Assembly: GCF_000373265.1 (NCBI RefSeq)
Contig: NZ_KB890762.1
Location: forward strand, 1,002,833-1,066,832
Source: Pontibacter roseus DSM 17521
Lineage (GTDB): Bacteria; Bacteroidota; Bacteroidia; Cytophagales; Hymenobacteraceae
Reading direction: 5' to 3'
DNA: 64,000 bases
Part shown: positions 9,286 through 17,644 of the stretch, in pieces
How the letters are laid out: each line of letters begins with the position of its first letter
How positions within the stretch are numbered: the stretch's first letter is position 1
Translations under genes and position numbers: made by a program
The notes under the pieces: model-generated
Told to the model about the DNA's origin: nothing
Databases searched by the model: none
What the model saw: the letters and a program-made list of their open reading frames with translations, nothing else

Positions 9286-10614
9286 TTACCGGATGTCGAT
9301 GTCGCCCAGGGCACGCTGGTAGTCCAGTTTGCTGGCCAGCACGTTGTAGAGGGCGTTGTAATAGTTGAGTTGGGTGGTGCGCAGCTCGCTCTCTGCCACT
9401 ATCAAATCCACGTAGGCCTTCACCCCCTGGTCGTATTGCAGCTTGATGATTTCATATACCTCCTCGGCCATGCCCACATTCTCCTGCAGCGTGCGCCACT
9501 CCACCAAATCGCTTTTGTAATTGGCGAGCGCTGCCTGGTACTCCGTGTTGATGGCTTTGCGTGTATCCTCTATCTCCTCCTCCAGGCGCTCCTCGCGCAG
9601 CTGGGCGATTTTGATGTTCTGCAGCCTGCGCGTGCCCTGGAAAATAGGCAGGTTCACCTGCAGCCCCACGGCGGAGGTAGGATAACTCTGATTGTAGAGG
9701 TTGGAGAACTCGTTATTGAAATAAAGCAGGTTGTAGTTACCGAAGGCAGACACCGTAGGCAGGAAATTCCATTTGTTGAAGGCTGTGTTCAGCAGGAGTA
9801 GTTCGCGCTGCGTCTGCAACTGCTGCAGCTCTATCCGGTTCTCAAACGCGATGACTTCCGCAGTATCCACCAGCACGGCCTGTTGCATGCGGGTATAGTC
9901 GTAAGCGAGCTTCAAGTCCTGCTCGGTTGGGTAGCCCATGAGTTGCTTCAGGTAGGCCTGCTTGGCTTTGATGCCTTCTTGTGCTCGGTTCCGGTCGCTG
10001 CGGATGTTGGCCAGGGTGATGGCGGCGCGCTGGTAATCCGTTTTGTCCACCAGCCCCACGTCATACCTGCTGCGGGCGTCTTTGTACTGCTTCTCCTGGC
10101 GAGCCAGGTTCACATCCAGTATACGAAGCTGCTCCTGGGTGAGCAGGATGTCGAAGAAAGCCTTGCTCACATCCACCACCGTGTTTATTTTGGTATTGGC
10201 GATTTGCTGCTCCAGCTGCTGGCGGGAAAAGCGGGCCGCTCTGGAAGCGAGCAACAGCTCGCTGCTGTACAGCGTCTGGGTCGCCTCCAGGGCCACGTTG
10301 GAAGTAAAGCGCTGGCCTAGCGTTATAATCTGGTCACCGAAAGGCTGTTGCTGCAGCTTGATGTTGTGCGTACCCCCGAAACGGGCCCCTACCTGTGGAA
10401 ACCAGCCAGACAGGTTGGCCTTTATCTCCCGGTTGCCGATGGCTTCATCCAGCTGCGCCTGCACGACGGCGCTCCTGTTCTCCAACGCGAAGTTGACGCA
10501 TTGCTCCAGCGTGAGGCTATCCGGAAGATTCTCCGGGGCACGCTGGGCCAGTAAAACAGAAGGGAACAGCAGACAGGCTGGCACCAGCAGCCTCAAATAT
10601 TTCTTCAATTTCAT
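9286..10614 (-). CDS. TolC family outer-membrane efflux channel
   Basis: Outer-membrane factor forming the exit duct of the tripartite pump. The 442-residue product has a signal peptide (about residues 1-23, ending LLAQ) and two repeats of the OEP domain: long amphipathic helices with the typical SLTEQCVNFALENR-like opening and a second half with LPIFQGTRR and YYNALYNVLASKLDYQRALG near the C-terminus. Unlike many Bacteroidetes OMFs it has no lipobox. It is first in the structural operon; the next gene follows after 37 bp. Confidence 0.93.
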   Translation of the reverse strand: MKLKKYLRLLVPACLLFPSVLLAQRAPENLPDSLTLEQCVNFALENRSAVVQAQLDEAIGNREIKANLSGWFPQVGARFGGTHNIKLQQQPFGDQIITLGQRFTSNVALEATQTLYSSELLLASRAARFSRQQLEQQIANTKINTVVDVSKAFFDILLTQEQLRILDVNLARQEKQYKDARSRYDVGLVDKTDYQRAAITLANIRSDRNRAQEGIKAKQAYLKQLMGYPTEQDLKLAYDYTRMQQAVLVDTAEVIAFENRIELQQLQTQRELLLLNTAFNKWNFLPTVSAFGNYNLLYFNNEFSNLYNQSYPTSAVGLQVNLPIFQGTRRLQNIKIAQLREERLEEEIEDTRKAINTEYQAALANYKSDLVEWRTLQENVGMAEEVYEIIKLQYDQGVKAYVDLIVAESELRTTQLNYYNALYNVLASKLDYQRALGDIDIR

Positions 10615-10782
10615 GTAGCCTAGGAAAGTATGGTGAGTGGATGATGGGTATTAAACGGCTGCAGCCTCTGCAGGATAACTGCTTTTGTTCCAATATTTTT
10701 CATAGTTTCTGAATACGATGGTTGTTTAGACATCAATATAAGCGCAAGGTTTAACGGGTATAGCTGTGAAAAACACACAGGC

Positions 10783-11352
10783 TTACCTGCTCCTCATGCC
10801 ATCCCAAAGTATCTGCGGAATCTGTTTCAGCTCGTCCTCCTGCAGTTTCACCCTGCCCATGGCCTCCACTTTGACGGTGGAGATGACATTGCCGTGGGCG
10901 AGTATACCCAGAATTCGGGGGCTCAGGTTGCGCAGGTGCCCTTCCTGTATGCCGCGCTCAAAAAACCGGTGCAACTGGCGGTGGAGCTCGTCCTGCTCCT
11001 GGTTGGAGTAGCCGCTGTAAGGTGAATTGGTGAACTGCTCGAAGAAACGGAGCACGTACAGGTTGTCAGTATAGTAGGCGTAAAGTCCGAACCACAGATT
11101 GAAGAAACACTCCTGATATGGGGTGGTGCTGCAGTCTTCCCGCTCCACCACCGCCGACACCTGCCGCCGCACATACCCAAACAGCTCGCACAGCAGCTTG
11201 TCTTTGCTTTCGAAGTAGTGGTAGATGGTGCCCGCTGCAACACCCGCCTTCTTGGCGACCAGGCTCATGGGCGTGCCATGGAAGCCGTGCTCCTGCACCA
11301 GTTCCAGGGTACTTTCCAGTATCGCCCGCTTCTTTTCTGCTAGTCCCTCCAT
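10783..11352 (-). CDS. TetR/AcrR family transcriptional regulator
   Basis: One-component repressor, probably of the adjacent efflux operon. The 189-residue protein has an N-terminal helix-turn-helix (HGFHGTPMSLVAKKAGVAAG followed by TIYHYFESKDKLL) and a variable ligand-binding C-terminal part. It lies 168 bp upstream of the TolC-like gene on the same strand. A -7 element and an inverted repeat upstream of its start suggest autorepression. The intergenic gap before the TolC-like gene contains no perfect TAnnTTTG, so the operon may be read from the tetR promoter. The inducer is unknown. Confidence 0.9.
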   Translation of the reverse strand: MEGLAEKKRAILESTLELVQEHGFHGTPMSLVAKKAGVAAGTIYHYFESKDKLLCELFGYVRRQVSAVVEREDCSTTPYQECFFNLWFGLYAYYTDNLYVLRFFEQFTNSPYSGYSNQEQDELHRQLHRFFERGIQEGHLRNLSPRILGILAHGNVISTVKVEAMGRVKLQEDELKQIPQILWDGMRSR

Positions 11353-11368
11353 GCGCCTCTTTTTATTG

Positions 11369-11387
11369 ACCGAACATTCATTCGGGT
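11369..11387. promoter_or_regulatory. putative TetR operator
   Basis: Imperfect inverted repeat ACCGAA-N6-TTCGGGT placed just downstream of the tetR -7 element, spanning the expected transcription start. ACCGAAC/GTTCGG half-sites of this type are common operators for AcrR-like regulators in this phylum. Inference from position and symmetry. Confidence 0.6.
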
Positions 11388-11389
11388 GG

Positions 11390-11397
11390 CAAAGGTA
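11390..11397 (-). promoter_or_regulatory. -7 element of the tetR promoter
   Basis: Minus-strand TACCTTTG matches TAnnTTTG. The expected start site falls inside the inverted repeat at 11369-11387, 31-38 bp before the tetR start codon. Confidence 0.6.
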
Positions 11398-11537
11398 AGG
11401 AGAAATTCTAAAACGGCAGGTATAATTTGACTTTAAAGTGCAGCTGAAGGGGTATGGCGGGAGTAGGATTCAACCGGCAGAGTGGTTCTACGCGTATATA
11501 GAAATAGAGCGATTTTTTGTACCTAACCCCTATTCCT

Positions 11538-12002
11538 ATGGCTGTAGCACATCAAATCCAAGAGAGCAGGCGCTTGAACAGCGCCTCCAACCCCGTCTGG
11601 ATGGATGGCCTGCGCATACTGCTCGGGCTGTTCCTATTCCTGAAAGGCATTTTGTTTCTGGAGCATACCACCGATGTCTTCCTGATTTTTAGCGAAAGCC
11701 AGGATGTGCTGTCGGCTGGCAAAGCGCATTTGCTCACGAGCATGGTCCATATTGTGGGCGGGCTGATGATTATGGCAGGTATGCTGACGCGCCTGGCCCT
11801 GCTCTGCCAGATTCCCATTCTGCTGGGAGCCCTGCTGATTGTGAACCCGCAGCGCGGTGGGTTCACGGTGTCCAATGTCGAGCTGGTGGTTTCGCTGCTC
11901 GTGACGGGCCTGCTGCTTTTCTTCATGATTGTAGGCCCCGGTCGCTATTCTGTAGACAACAAAATACTACGCCAAAGGAAAGCAGATGAGACAGGAGCGT
12001 AG
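11538..12002 (+). CDS. DoxX-like integral membrane protein
   Basis: About 154 residues from ATG 11538 (a TTG at 11517 would add seven residues). Four hydrophobic segments follow a short polar N-terminus, with the DoxX-like pattern DGLRILLGLFLFLKGI at segment 1 and GGLMIMAGMLTRLALLCQIP around segments 2-3. Family members are small quinol- or redox-related membrane proteins whose roles are mostly undefined. It diverges from tetR and converges on the PhzF-like gene. Family assignment is moderate. Confidence 0.7.
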   Translation: MAVAHQIQESRRLNSASNPVWMDGLRILLGLFLFLKGILFLEHTTDVFLIFSESQDVLSAGKAHLLTSMVHIVGGLMIMAGMLTRLALLCQIPILLGALLIVNPQRGGFTVSNVELVVSLLVTGLLLFFMIVGPGRYSVDNKILRQRKADETGA

Positions 12003-12058
12003 CTTTCAACCGGGAAGCAGGTATAGGAATCTAAGAATATCCAGCCGCGAATAATCCT

Positions 12059-12847
12059 TTAGTCCAGATGTAGCTCCCCTATCAGGTATAGCTTGCCCTG
12101 CCCGCTTATCTCTACCCGGTCTCCCAGGTGCTTGCAGTGCAGGAAGCCTTTGCGAGCCGACAGTTGTATGGCCGACAGTTCAGTCTTCCCAAGCCTGTTC
12201 GCCCAGTATGGCGTCAGGGTGGTATGGGCCGAGCCGGTTACAGGGTCTTCGTCCACGCCTACCCGTGGACCAAAGAAACGGGAAACGAAATCAACACTTT
12301 CTCCTGGAGCAGTCACTATGACGCCACGTGCCTCCAATCTGGAGATGCTGCCGAACCTGGGTTGAAGGGTTCGTATGTCTTCCTCCCTCTCAAACACGAG
12401 CATATAATCCGTTTTGCCCTTGAAGGCTGCCGTAGGCTTGGTATTGAACGCGGCCAGTATTTCCGCAGACACCTCCACTTCTCGCAGCGTATCGGTGGGG
12501 AAATTCAGGGTCAGGAGCTCTCCTTGGCGGGTAACCGTCAGTGTTCCGCTTCTGGGCGAGTGGAATTGGATGGTGAGGCCTGTATGACCTTCGTGGTGGA
12601 ACAGCACGTAGGCGGCCGCCAGGGTGGCATGCCCGCAGAGGTCTACCTCCACGGCCGGTGTGAACCACCTGAGTTCGTACTGGCTTCCCCGCTTTACATA
12701 GAAAGCCGTCTCCGCCAGGTTGTTCTCCATAGCGATATTCTGCATCAGGTCATCCGCTAGCCAGTCGTCCAGCGGGCAAACGGCGGCCGGATTCCCTGAG
12801 AATACTTTGTCAGCGAAGGCGTCTATCTGGTATAACTTCTGTTTCAT
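12059..12847 (-). CDS. PhzF family isomerase/epimerase-like protein
   Basis: The 262-residue product has the hallmark N-terminal pattern QIDAFADKVFSGNPAAVCPL and NNLAETAFYV; the Glu of the latter is the catalytic acid in PhzF. The C-terminal domain repeats the fold with RFFGPRVGVDEDPVTGSAH, another signature. PhzF itself isomerises a phenazine precursor, but most homologues in non-phenazine genomes have unknown substrates, and no other phenazine gene is here. Monocistronic; convergent with the DoxX-like gene without an obvious shared terminator. Confidence 0.9.
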   Translation of the reverse strand: MKQKLYQIDAFADKVFSGNPAAVCPLDDWLADDLMQNIAMENNLAETAFYVKRGSQYELRWFTPAVEVDLCGHATLAAAYVLFHHEGHTGLTIQFHSPRSGTLTVTRQGELLTLNFPTDTLREVEVSAEILAAFNTKPTAAFKGKTDYMLVFEREEDIRTLQPRFGSISRLEARGVIVTAPGESVDFVSRFFGPRVGVDEDPVTGSAHTTLTPYWANRLGKTELSAIQLSARKGFLHCKHLGDRVEISGQGKLYLIGELHLD

Positions 12848-12955
12848 ACAGGTAAGCGTAGGTAGGTTTGATTTTTTGGATTTCTAACGGTTGGTACAGG
12901 CTATGGTGAGGCATAGCTGAGACTAAAGCCTGTGCAGGGTTAGCGAAAGGAGTTC

Positions 12956-13255
12956 TTATAAGTTTTCAAATCTTTCTTCCACATTGGCAATAACTTCACA
13001 ATCGCAATACCCACCGTTTTCTTCAAGCCAAGAAACTACTTCTTCATACTCAATACCCTGTTCGTCTAGGTATGATTCTGTCAGAGACAGTGTATCGTCA
13101 CAACCTTCCTGTTGAAGCTGTTCGTCAAGGTAATAAAAGAGTTCTCTGAATTGGTCAGTAGACATAGGCAGACTATTTAAGAAGTTTTCTTTCTCCTTTC
13201 TTTTCAATTCTGCCTTAAGCTGTTTTTGTCTGTCTTTCTCTTCGCCTGTTTTCAT
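12956..13255 (-). CDS. DUF2695-like small acidic protein
   Basis: A 99-residue protein with a highly charged helical N-terminus (residues 1-28, Lys/Glu-rich) and an acidic core containing LFYYLDEQLQQEGCDDTL and the terminal pattern WLEENGGYCDCEVIANVEE, which I recognise as DUF2695-like. The three Cys residues (one in GCDD, two in CDC) could bind metal. Function is unknown. Its DNA is clearly more AT-rich than the PhzF-like gene, as is that of the next gene, suggesting separate origin. It lies 29 bp downstream of the 13285-13566 gene on the same strand. Confidence 0.7.
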   Translation of the reverse strand: MKTGEEKDRQKQLKAELKRKEKENFLNSLPMSTDQFRELFYYLDEQLQQEGCDDTLSLTESYLDEQGIEYEEVVSWLEENGGYCDCEVIANVEERFENL

Positions 13256-13284
13256 TTTGTCTTAAACTTTCACCTTCAAAGGTT

Positions 13285-13566
13285 TTAGGAGACTAGCAAG
13301 TTTTTGATTACCATCACAATCAAGAGCACTACTGCCCAGATGGCCTTTATCTTAAGTGCTTTATCCTTTACTATAAAGACAATTGATGCGGTAATGATAC
13401 CTGAAAAAAAGCCAATCAACATGGTAAGAGTAATCGGCAAACTATCTTCTAACAGGTGATTTTCAAGTGCTAACCTAAGTCCATAAAATAGGATAAAGAA
13501 GTAGGAAGCAACCAAGGCATTCTCCCAAGTTTTAGTTTGTTCACTTTTCTCCTTTACTTCACTCAT
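13285..13566 (-). CDS. small membrane protein, unknown
   Basis: A 93-residue protein with a charged N-terminus (MSEVKEKSEQTKTWEN) and about three hydrophobic segments (residues 17-33, 42-68, 74-92). I do not recognise it. AT-rich, probably transcribed with the DUF2695-like gene downstream. It sits next to a recombinase remnant, so may be cargo of a decayed element. Confidence 0.6.
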   Translation of the reverse strand: MSEVKEKSEQTKTWENALVASYFFILFYGLRLALENHLLEDSLPITLTMLIGFFSGIITASIVFIVKDKALKIKAIWAVVLLIVMVIKNLLVS

Positions 13567-13742
13567 ATTGATATTATCTATGTTTACTTTTAGCGCTAAC
13601 TACCTTGAAAGCGTGAACATACGGTTAATGGCACTATGTGCGAAGGTGTAATTTGCCTTTTTCATCCGTTTCGCAGCACCATTATACCCATTCCTCACTT
13701 CTCCCATCTTTTTATATTTACTACAGCTAATATACGTTATCC

Positions 13743-14066
13743 CTATAGACAGTCAAGTGGGCTTGTGATTTTATCGAGCGCGTAGCTTGTGAAGTGGGTG
13801 TAAATCTCTGTTGTTCTGCTGGAGCGGTGCCCGACCAGGGTCTGGATGTAACGCAGGTCCGTGCCCTGCTCGAGCAAGTGCGTGGCGAAGCACTTGAGTT
13901 CTTTGAGCCAGGTGCAGCCGCCGAAGCGCCAAAGGCAGTAATAGATTTCTTTGCTGTATTGGAAGGAGAGCTGAATGAGCGTCCTGCCTTCGTGCTCGAG
14001 CGGCTGCAGACGTATGATGGGAAGCTCTGGCTGCGGCTTTAGCGCTGGGGGCGGTTCCCCTCTCAA
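13743..14066 (-). pseudogene. tyrosine recombinase remnant, internally deleted
   Basis: About 107 codons that join two distant parts of a phage-type integrase. The first part ([19 protein letters not shown]... [10 protein letters not shown]) resembles the N-terminal arm of Bacteroidetes XerC/D-like integrases. It runs directly into the C-terminal catalytic end ([21 protein letters not shown] then [12 protein letters not shown]), which keeps the box II GH motif and the nucleophile Tyr (in EIYTHF). The central catalytic segment with the first Arg is missing, and no good start codon is present (TTG at most). An intact protein would be roughly 270-400 residues. It lies about 360 bp from tRNA-Ser, a usual integration site. 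Confidence 0.7.
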
Positions 14067-14083
14067 GAGGGAAACCGCCCCCA
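14046..14083. repeat. GC-rich hairpin at the recombinase remnant's 5' end
   Basis: Inverted repeat of 11 bp (arms 14046-14056 and 14073-14083), then one mismatch, then 5 more bp around a TCAA loop. There is no T-tract, so it is not a typical terminator. It sits where the remnant's frame loses integrase similarity. Confidence 0.6.
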
Positions 14084-14087
14084 GAGG

Positions 14088-14315
14088 TTGCCTCCTGAAG
14101 CAGAACTCTCACAAGTTTGTCAGCAGTGCAAGGCCATCACCTATTGGCAGGTATTGCATCTGCCTGGCTTCGACTTCCGGCACTTCACCCACCTCTACCG
14201 CACCAAACAGGGCAACACCTACCACTTCTGCTACGATTACGGCTATCTGCTGCTGCCCGAGGAGAAGGTGCTCATCGTGAACTGGCAGCCCTACATGGAG
14301 CAGCACAAGGTATAG
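14088..14315 (+). CDS. small hypothetical protein or gene fragment
   Basis: A 75-codon frame, open further upstream to 14043, with no ATG start (TTG at 14088). The product has a composition unlike a random frame: [20 protein letters not shown] and [19 protein letters not shown], rich in aromatic residues. It ends with a hairpin built from the dispersed motif (14330-14352). I do not recognise it; it may be the 3' end of a gene truncated by the event that also deleted the recombinase. Confidence 0.4.
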   Translation: MPPEAELSQVCQQCKAITYWQVLHLPGFDFRHFTHLYRTKQGNTYHFCYDYGYLLLPEEKVLIVNWQPYMEQHKV

Positions 14316-14329
14316 CGCCAACCTAAAAA

Positions 14330-14352
14330 GCCATACCTGCACCAGGTATGGC
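14330..14352 (+). terminator. hairpin built from two inverted ATACCTG motifs
   Basis: Perfect 10-bp inverted repeat, GCCATACCTG then CAC then CAGGTATGGC, preceded by an A-run and followed by CTTCTATATT. It lies 15 bp after the 14088-14315 frame. Terminator function is inferred. Confidence 0.55.
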
Positions 14353-14380
14353 CTTCTATATTCAGGTGTAGTTGAAACAA

Positions 14381-14415
14381 AAAGAGCCTGTAAGTTTCTC
14401 GCTTACAGGCTCTTT
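14381..14415 (-). terminator. terminator of tRNA-Ser
   Basis: Perfect 14-bp stem (arms 14381-14394 and 14402-14415) with a 7-nt loop; on the minus strand it ends in a T-run (TTTTTGTTTC), 12 bp after the tRNA 3' end. Confidence 0.85.
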
Positions 14416-14426
14416 CATGTATTCAG

Positions 14427-14514
14427 CAGAGAGCAAGGGATTCGAACCCTTGATACCCTTTTGGGGTATACACACTTTCCAGGCGTGCTCCTTCGACCAC
14501 TCGGACAGCTCTCT
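14427..14514 (-). tRNA. tRNA-Ser (anticodon GGA)
   Basis: An 88-nt type II tRNA read on the minus strand. The 7-bp acceptor stem (AGAGAGC with GCTCTCT) is closed at 14514-14508 and 14434-14428, with discriminator G at 14427. The D-arm (CCGAGTGGTCGAAGG), anticodon arm (CACGCCT-GGA-AAGTGTG, anticodon at 14480-14478), long serine variable arm (stem of TATACCC with GGGTATC) and T-arm (GGGTTCGAATCCC) are all present. CCA is not encoded. A TATATTTG promoter element lies just upstream and a terminator just downstream. Confidence 0.95.
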
Positions 14515-14524
14515 TTTTGTGGTG

Positions 14525-14532
14525 CAAATATA
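14525..14532 (-). promoter_or_regulatory. -7 element of the tRNA-Ser promoter
   Basis: Minus-strand TATATTTG (consensus TAnnTTTG), 11 bp before the mature tRNA 5' end. Confidence 0.65.
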
Positions 14533-14584
14533 CGCGATAAACTTACACTATCGCAAATTTTCACTCCCTTATACTGCAAATATA

Positions 14585-15652
14585 TTAAATCGTTATTTCT
14601 CCCCGCAGGTTGCTTGCCAGCATTTCCTTCGTCTGCTGCACCGGCAGCCTAAGCCCCAGCACGAACATGAGTTTGGTGATAGCAGCCTCCGTGGTGATGT
14701 CGTCCCCTCCTATCACACCCATGTTGAGCAGGTATTTGCTTGTCTCATAGCGTCCCTGGTCCACGCGGCCTTCGTCGCACTGCGACACGTTCAGGATGTA
14801 GATATCGCGCGCCAGCGCCTCCTCCAGCTGCTCCAGAAACCAGGGGGCGGTTGGCGCATTGCCCGAGCCGTAGGTCTCCAGCACCACGCCCTTCAGGCCC
14901 GGCGCCTGCAGGATGCTGCTCACCACCTGCGGCGTAATGCCAGGGAAAAGCTTCAGAATGGCCACGTGCTCATCGAGCTGGTGGTGCGCCCGGAAAGTCT
15001 GGTCGGGATGCGGCAGGATACCGTCCGGACGGAAATCGATGTCGATGCCGGCCTCGGCCAGGGGCGGGTAGTTCTCCGACTTGAAGGCATCAAAATGGCT
15101 GCTCTCCACTTTCTTGGCCCTATTGCCGCGCAGCAGCAGGTTGTGGAAGTACACGCATACCTCCGGCACCATGCTCTTGCCGTTCACCTGGGTAGCCGCA
15201 ATCTGTAGCGCTGTGATGAGGTTCTCGCGGGCATCGGTGCGGATGAGGCCGATGGGCACCTGCGCCCCGGTGAAGATGACGGGTTTCTGCAGGTTCTCGA
15301 GCAGGTAACTCAACGCGGAGGCGCTGTAGGCCATGGTATCGGTGCCGTGCAGCACCACAAAGCCGTCGTAGTCGTAGTACTGCTCCTCAATCAGGCGGGC
15401 CAGCAGCAGCCAATCGGCCGGCGAGACGTTGGAGGAATCTATGGCAGGCTCCAGGCTCACCACTGTGAGCAGGTAGTTGAACTGGTTCAGTTCAGGCACC
15501 TTCTCCAATATCTGGCTGAAGTTGAAGGGCACCAGGTGCTGCTGCTCGTTGTCGAACACCATGCCCACCGTACCACCGGTATAGATGATAAGGATGGAGG
15601 CCTCTGGGTCGGCTGGTGTCGCCGTGTCGATGTTCACTTTGATGAATTCCAT
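14585..15652 (-). CDS. ansA: type I (cytoplasmic) L-asparaginase
   Basis: Hydrolyses asparagine to aspartate and ammonia. The 355-residue product has both threonine signatures: YTGGTVG at residues 24-30 and the second-site motif HGTDTMAYS at residues 102-110. There is no signal peptide, which fits the cytoplasmic type I enzyme rather than the periplasmic type II. The gene starts 2 bp after the stop of tatD, so the two are co-transcribed. Confidence 0.93.
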   Translation of the reverse strand: MEFIKVNIDTATPADPEASILIIYTGGTVGMVFDNEQQHLVPFNFSQILEKVPELNQFNYLLTVVSLEPAIDSSNVSPADWLLLARLIEEQYYDYDGFVVLHGTDTMAYSASALSYLLENLQKPVIFTGAQVPIGLIRTDARENLITALQIAATQVNGKSMVPEVCVYFHNLLLRGNRAKKVESSHFDAFKSENYPPLAEAGIDIDFRPDGILPHPDQTFRAHHQLDEHVAILKLFPGITPQVVSSILQAPGLKGVVLETYGSGNAPTAPWFLEQLEEALARDIYILNVSQCDEGRVDQGRYETSKYLLNMGVIGGDDITTEAAITKLMFVLGLRLPVQQTKEMLASNLRGEITI

Positions 15653-15654
15653 AC

Positions 15655-16422
15655 CTATCCGTTGAAGAGTGCGAGGGCGTTTCGGGTGGTCGTATCAGCC
15701 ACTTCCTCTATTGTCTTATCCATGAGTTCGGCCACGCAGCGGGCTACCAACGGCAGGTATACCGGCTCGTTCCGCTTGCCCCGATGCGGTGTTGGCGCCA
15801 GGTACGGACAGTCGGTCTCCAGCACCAGGTCCTCGAGCTGCACATGCGGCAGCACCTTGTCCAGGCCGCCATTCTTGAAGGTGGCCACGCCGCCAATGCC
15901 CATCAGGAAATTCAGCTCTTTTACCTTGGACGCCTGCTCCGGCGTGCCCGAAAAGCAGTGGAAGATACCGCGTAAGGTACCGTCCTGTGCGGCGGCTATG
16001 ATGTCGTAGGTTTCGTCGAACGAGTCGCGGGTATGGAGCACGATGGGGAGGCTGTGTTTTTTGGCTAGTGCCACCTGCACCTTCAGTGCCTCCTGTTGCT
16101 GCGGCAGAAACGTCTTGTCCCAGTACAGGTCGATGCCGCACTCTCCTACCGCCGCGAACTCCCGTTTGCCCAGCCACTCCTCCACCAGGTATAGCTCCTT
16201 CTCAAAGTCTTTGTCCACAGAGGTGGGGTGCAGGCCCATCATGGCGATGCACTGCTGCGGGTGTTTGGCCTCGGTCTCCAGCATCACATCGATGGAGGTA
16301 TGGTCGATGTTGGGCATGTAGATTTTCTCCACTCCCTCGGCCAGCGCCCGTGCCAGCGCCTCGTCCCGGTCCTGGCTGAATTTCTCGGAATAAATATGTG
16401 CGTGCGAATCAACTAAAATCAT
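15655..16422 (-). CDS. tatD: TatD family metal-dependent hydrolase (DNase)
   Basis: TIM-barrel metallohydrolase with 3'-5' exonuclease activity in characterised members. The 255-residue protein shows the complete set of metal ligands: DSHAHIY near the N-terminus, GECGIDLYWD, LHTRDSFDET, IFHCFSGT, and ETDCPYLAP followed by the HRGKRNEP loop. It is first of a two-gene unit with ansA. Confidence 0.93.
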   Translation of the reverse strand: MILVDSHAHIYSEKFSQDRDEALARALAEGVEKIYMPNIDHTSIDVMLETEAKHPQQCIAMMGLHPTSVDKDFEKELYLVEEWLGKREFAAVGECGIDLYWDKTFLPQQQEALKVQVALAKKHSLPIVLHTRDSFDETYDIIAAAQDGTLRGIFHCFSGTPEQASKVKELNFLMGIGGVATFKNGGLDKVLPHVQLEDLVLETDCPYLAPTPHRGKRNEPVYLPLVARCVAELMDKTIEEVADTTTRNALALFNG

Positions 16423-16467
16423 AACTGTACTCTATGTATTGTACTCAGGTATAAGCAAAGGTCTGAA

Positions 16468-16535
16468 AAATGAATTACGAATTACCAATTATGAATTGGG
16501 ATACTTCTCAACTCCCCAAATCTCTAACTCCTAAA
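16468..16535. repeat. degenerate AATTACGAATTA / CTCAACTCC simple repeat
   Basis: A low-complexity patch of short AT-rich near-repeats (ATGAATTACGAATTACCAATT) followed by pyrimidine-rich CTCAACTCC / CTAACTCCTAA units. Similar patches occur at 46540-46585, 50690-50730 and 55500-55580. Confidence 0.5.
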
Positions 16536-16546
16536 CTTACTCGCTT

Positions 16547-17644
16547 TCAATATTTTCTCCCTTTCCAATTTACTTTTGTTGGGAGGAAGAAGTAGATAAT
16601 GAGAATGATGCTGGTCACCACCATGAACAGCTCGAAGACTACGTATTGCCACCAGGGTATGCGCAGCCCGAGGCGCCGGAGGCAGATGTGCAGGTAGACG
16701 CTCTGCAGCAGCAGTTTGGCCAGAAATACGACACTGGCTATACCTGCCGACGACTGCCAGAAGTAAGGCAGCAGCACGGGGTAATAGGCCGAGTGCATCG
16801 CCAATATGGCAAACATGTAGAGGGGCAGGTGTACGGCGCCGCGCATCCAACGCTTGCGCTGCTCCAGTAATTGCCAGAAAGTGGCGGCAGGAGCCGACAG
16901 CGCCAGCACGCCGCGGTCGTAGATGTTCCGGTAGTCGAAGCCTTTCCGCAGTATCTGGTTGAAGATGGCCACGTCTTCGGTGATGGAGAACTTGATGTTC
17001 TCGTAGCCGCCTACCGCCTCATACGCCTGGCGCGTGAGCAGCATGTTGTTGCCCATGGTCGTGACCGGCAAGCCTACGTCGCTGACGGACTGCATGAGCC
17101 CGAGTGAGTACAGCCAGTCCAGACTTTGCATGCGGGCAAAAAAGCCATCGCCCGCCACAGTAGTCAGCCCAGTCACTACGCCTACCTTGTTATTGTCCAA
17201 GCCTGCCAGCATCGCCTGCACCCAGCCGCGTGGCACCTGGATATCAGCGTCGGTGTACAGAAACAAATCGCTGGTGGCACGGTGCGCCAGTTGCGCCAGC
17301 ACGTTGGGCTTGCCTTTGGCCTTTCCGATGGTACCCGTGATGGTGATGCAGGTATAGTGCGGCTTGTCCTGGATGAAAGCATCGACCATAGCACGGGTCC
17401 TGTCCGTGGAGCTGTCGTCACCGATGAGCACCTCCATCCTGTCCTTGGGGTAGTCGAGGCGCTCAATGGCCTGCAGGCAGTTGAGGATGTTGTGTTCTTC
17501 GTTGCGGGCGGCAATCAGGATGCTGACGCGGGGAGTCTCATGGGGCCGTAGCGGGTAGCGCCTTCGGTTGAAGAGCAGCAGGGCCAGCAGGACCAGGAAA
17601 AGCGTGAAGTAAACGATGAAATAGGCTACCGATACAACAGTCAT
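16547..17644 (-). CDS. family 2 glycosyltransferase, membrane-anchored
   Basis: The true start is ATG at 17644, whose ATGA overlaps the stop of the deacetylase gene; a longer frame to 17953 only reads out of phase through that gene. The 365-residue product begins with a membrane segment (VAYFIVYFTLFLVLLALLLF), then a GT-A domain with SILIAARNEEHNI, the DAD metal motif (LFLYTDADIQVP) and ITEDVAIF, then about three C-terminal membrane segments. It should add sugars to a lipid-linked or surface glycan. Translational coupling with a deacetylase supports surface polysaccharide work. Confidence 0.88.
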   Translation of the reverse strand: MTVVSVAYFIVYFTLFLVLLALLLFNRRRYPLRPHETPRVSILIAARNEEHNILNCLQAIERLDYPKDRMEVLIGDDSSTDRTRAMVDAFIQDKPHYTCITITGTIGKAKGKPNVLAQLAHRATSDLFLYTDADIQVPRGWVQAMLAGLDNNKVGVVTGLTTVAGDGFFARMQSLDWLYSLGLMQSVSDVGLPVTTMGNNMLLTRQAYEAVGGYENIKFSITEDVAIFNQILRKGFDYRNIYDRGVLALSAPAATFWQLLEQRKRWMRGAVHLPLYMFAILAMHSAYYPVLLPYFWQSSAGIASVVFLAKLLLQSVYLHICLRRLGLRIPWWQYVVFELFMVVTSIILIIYFFLPTKVNWKGRKY

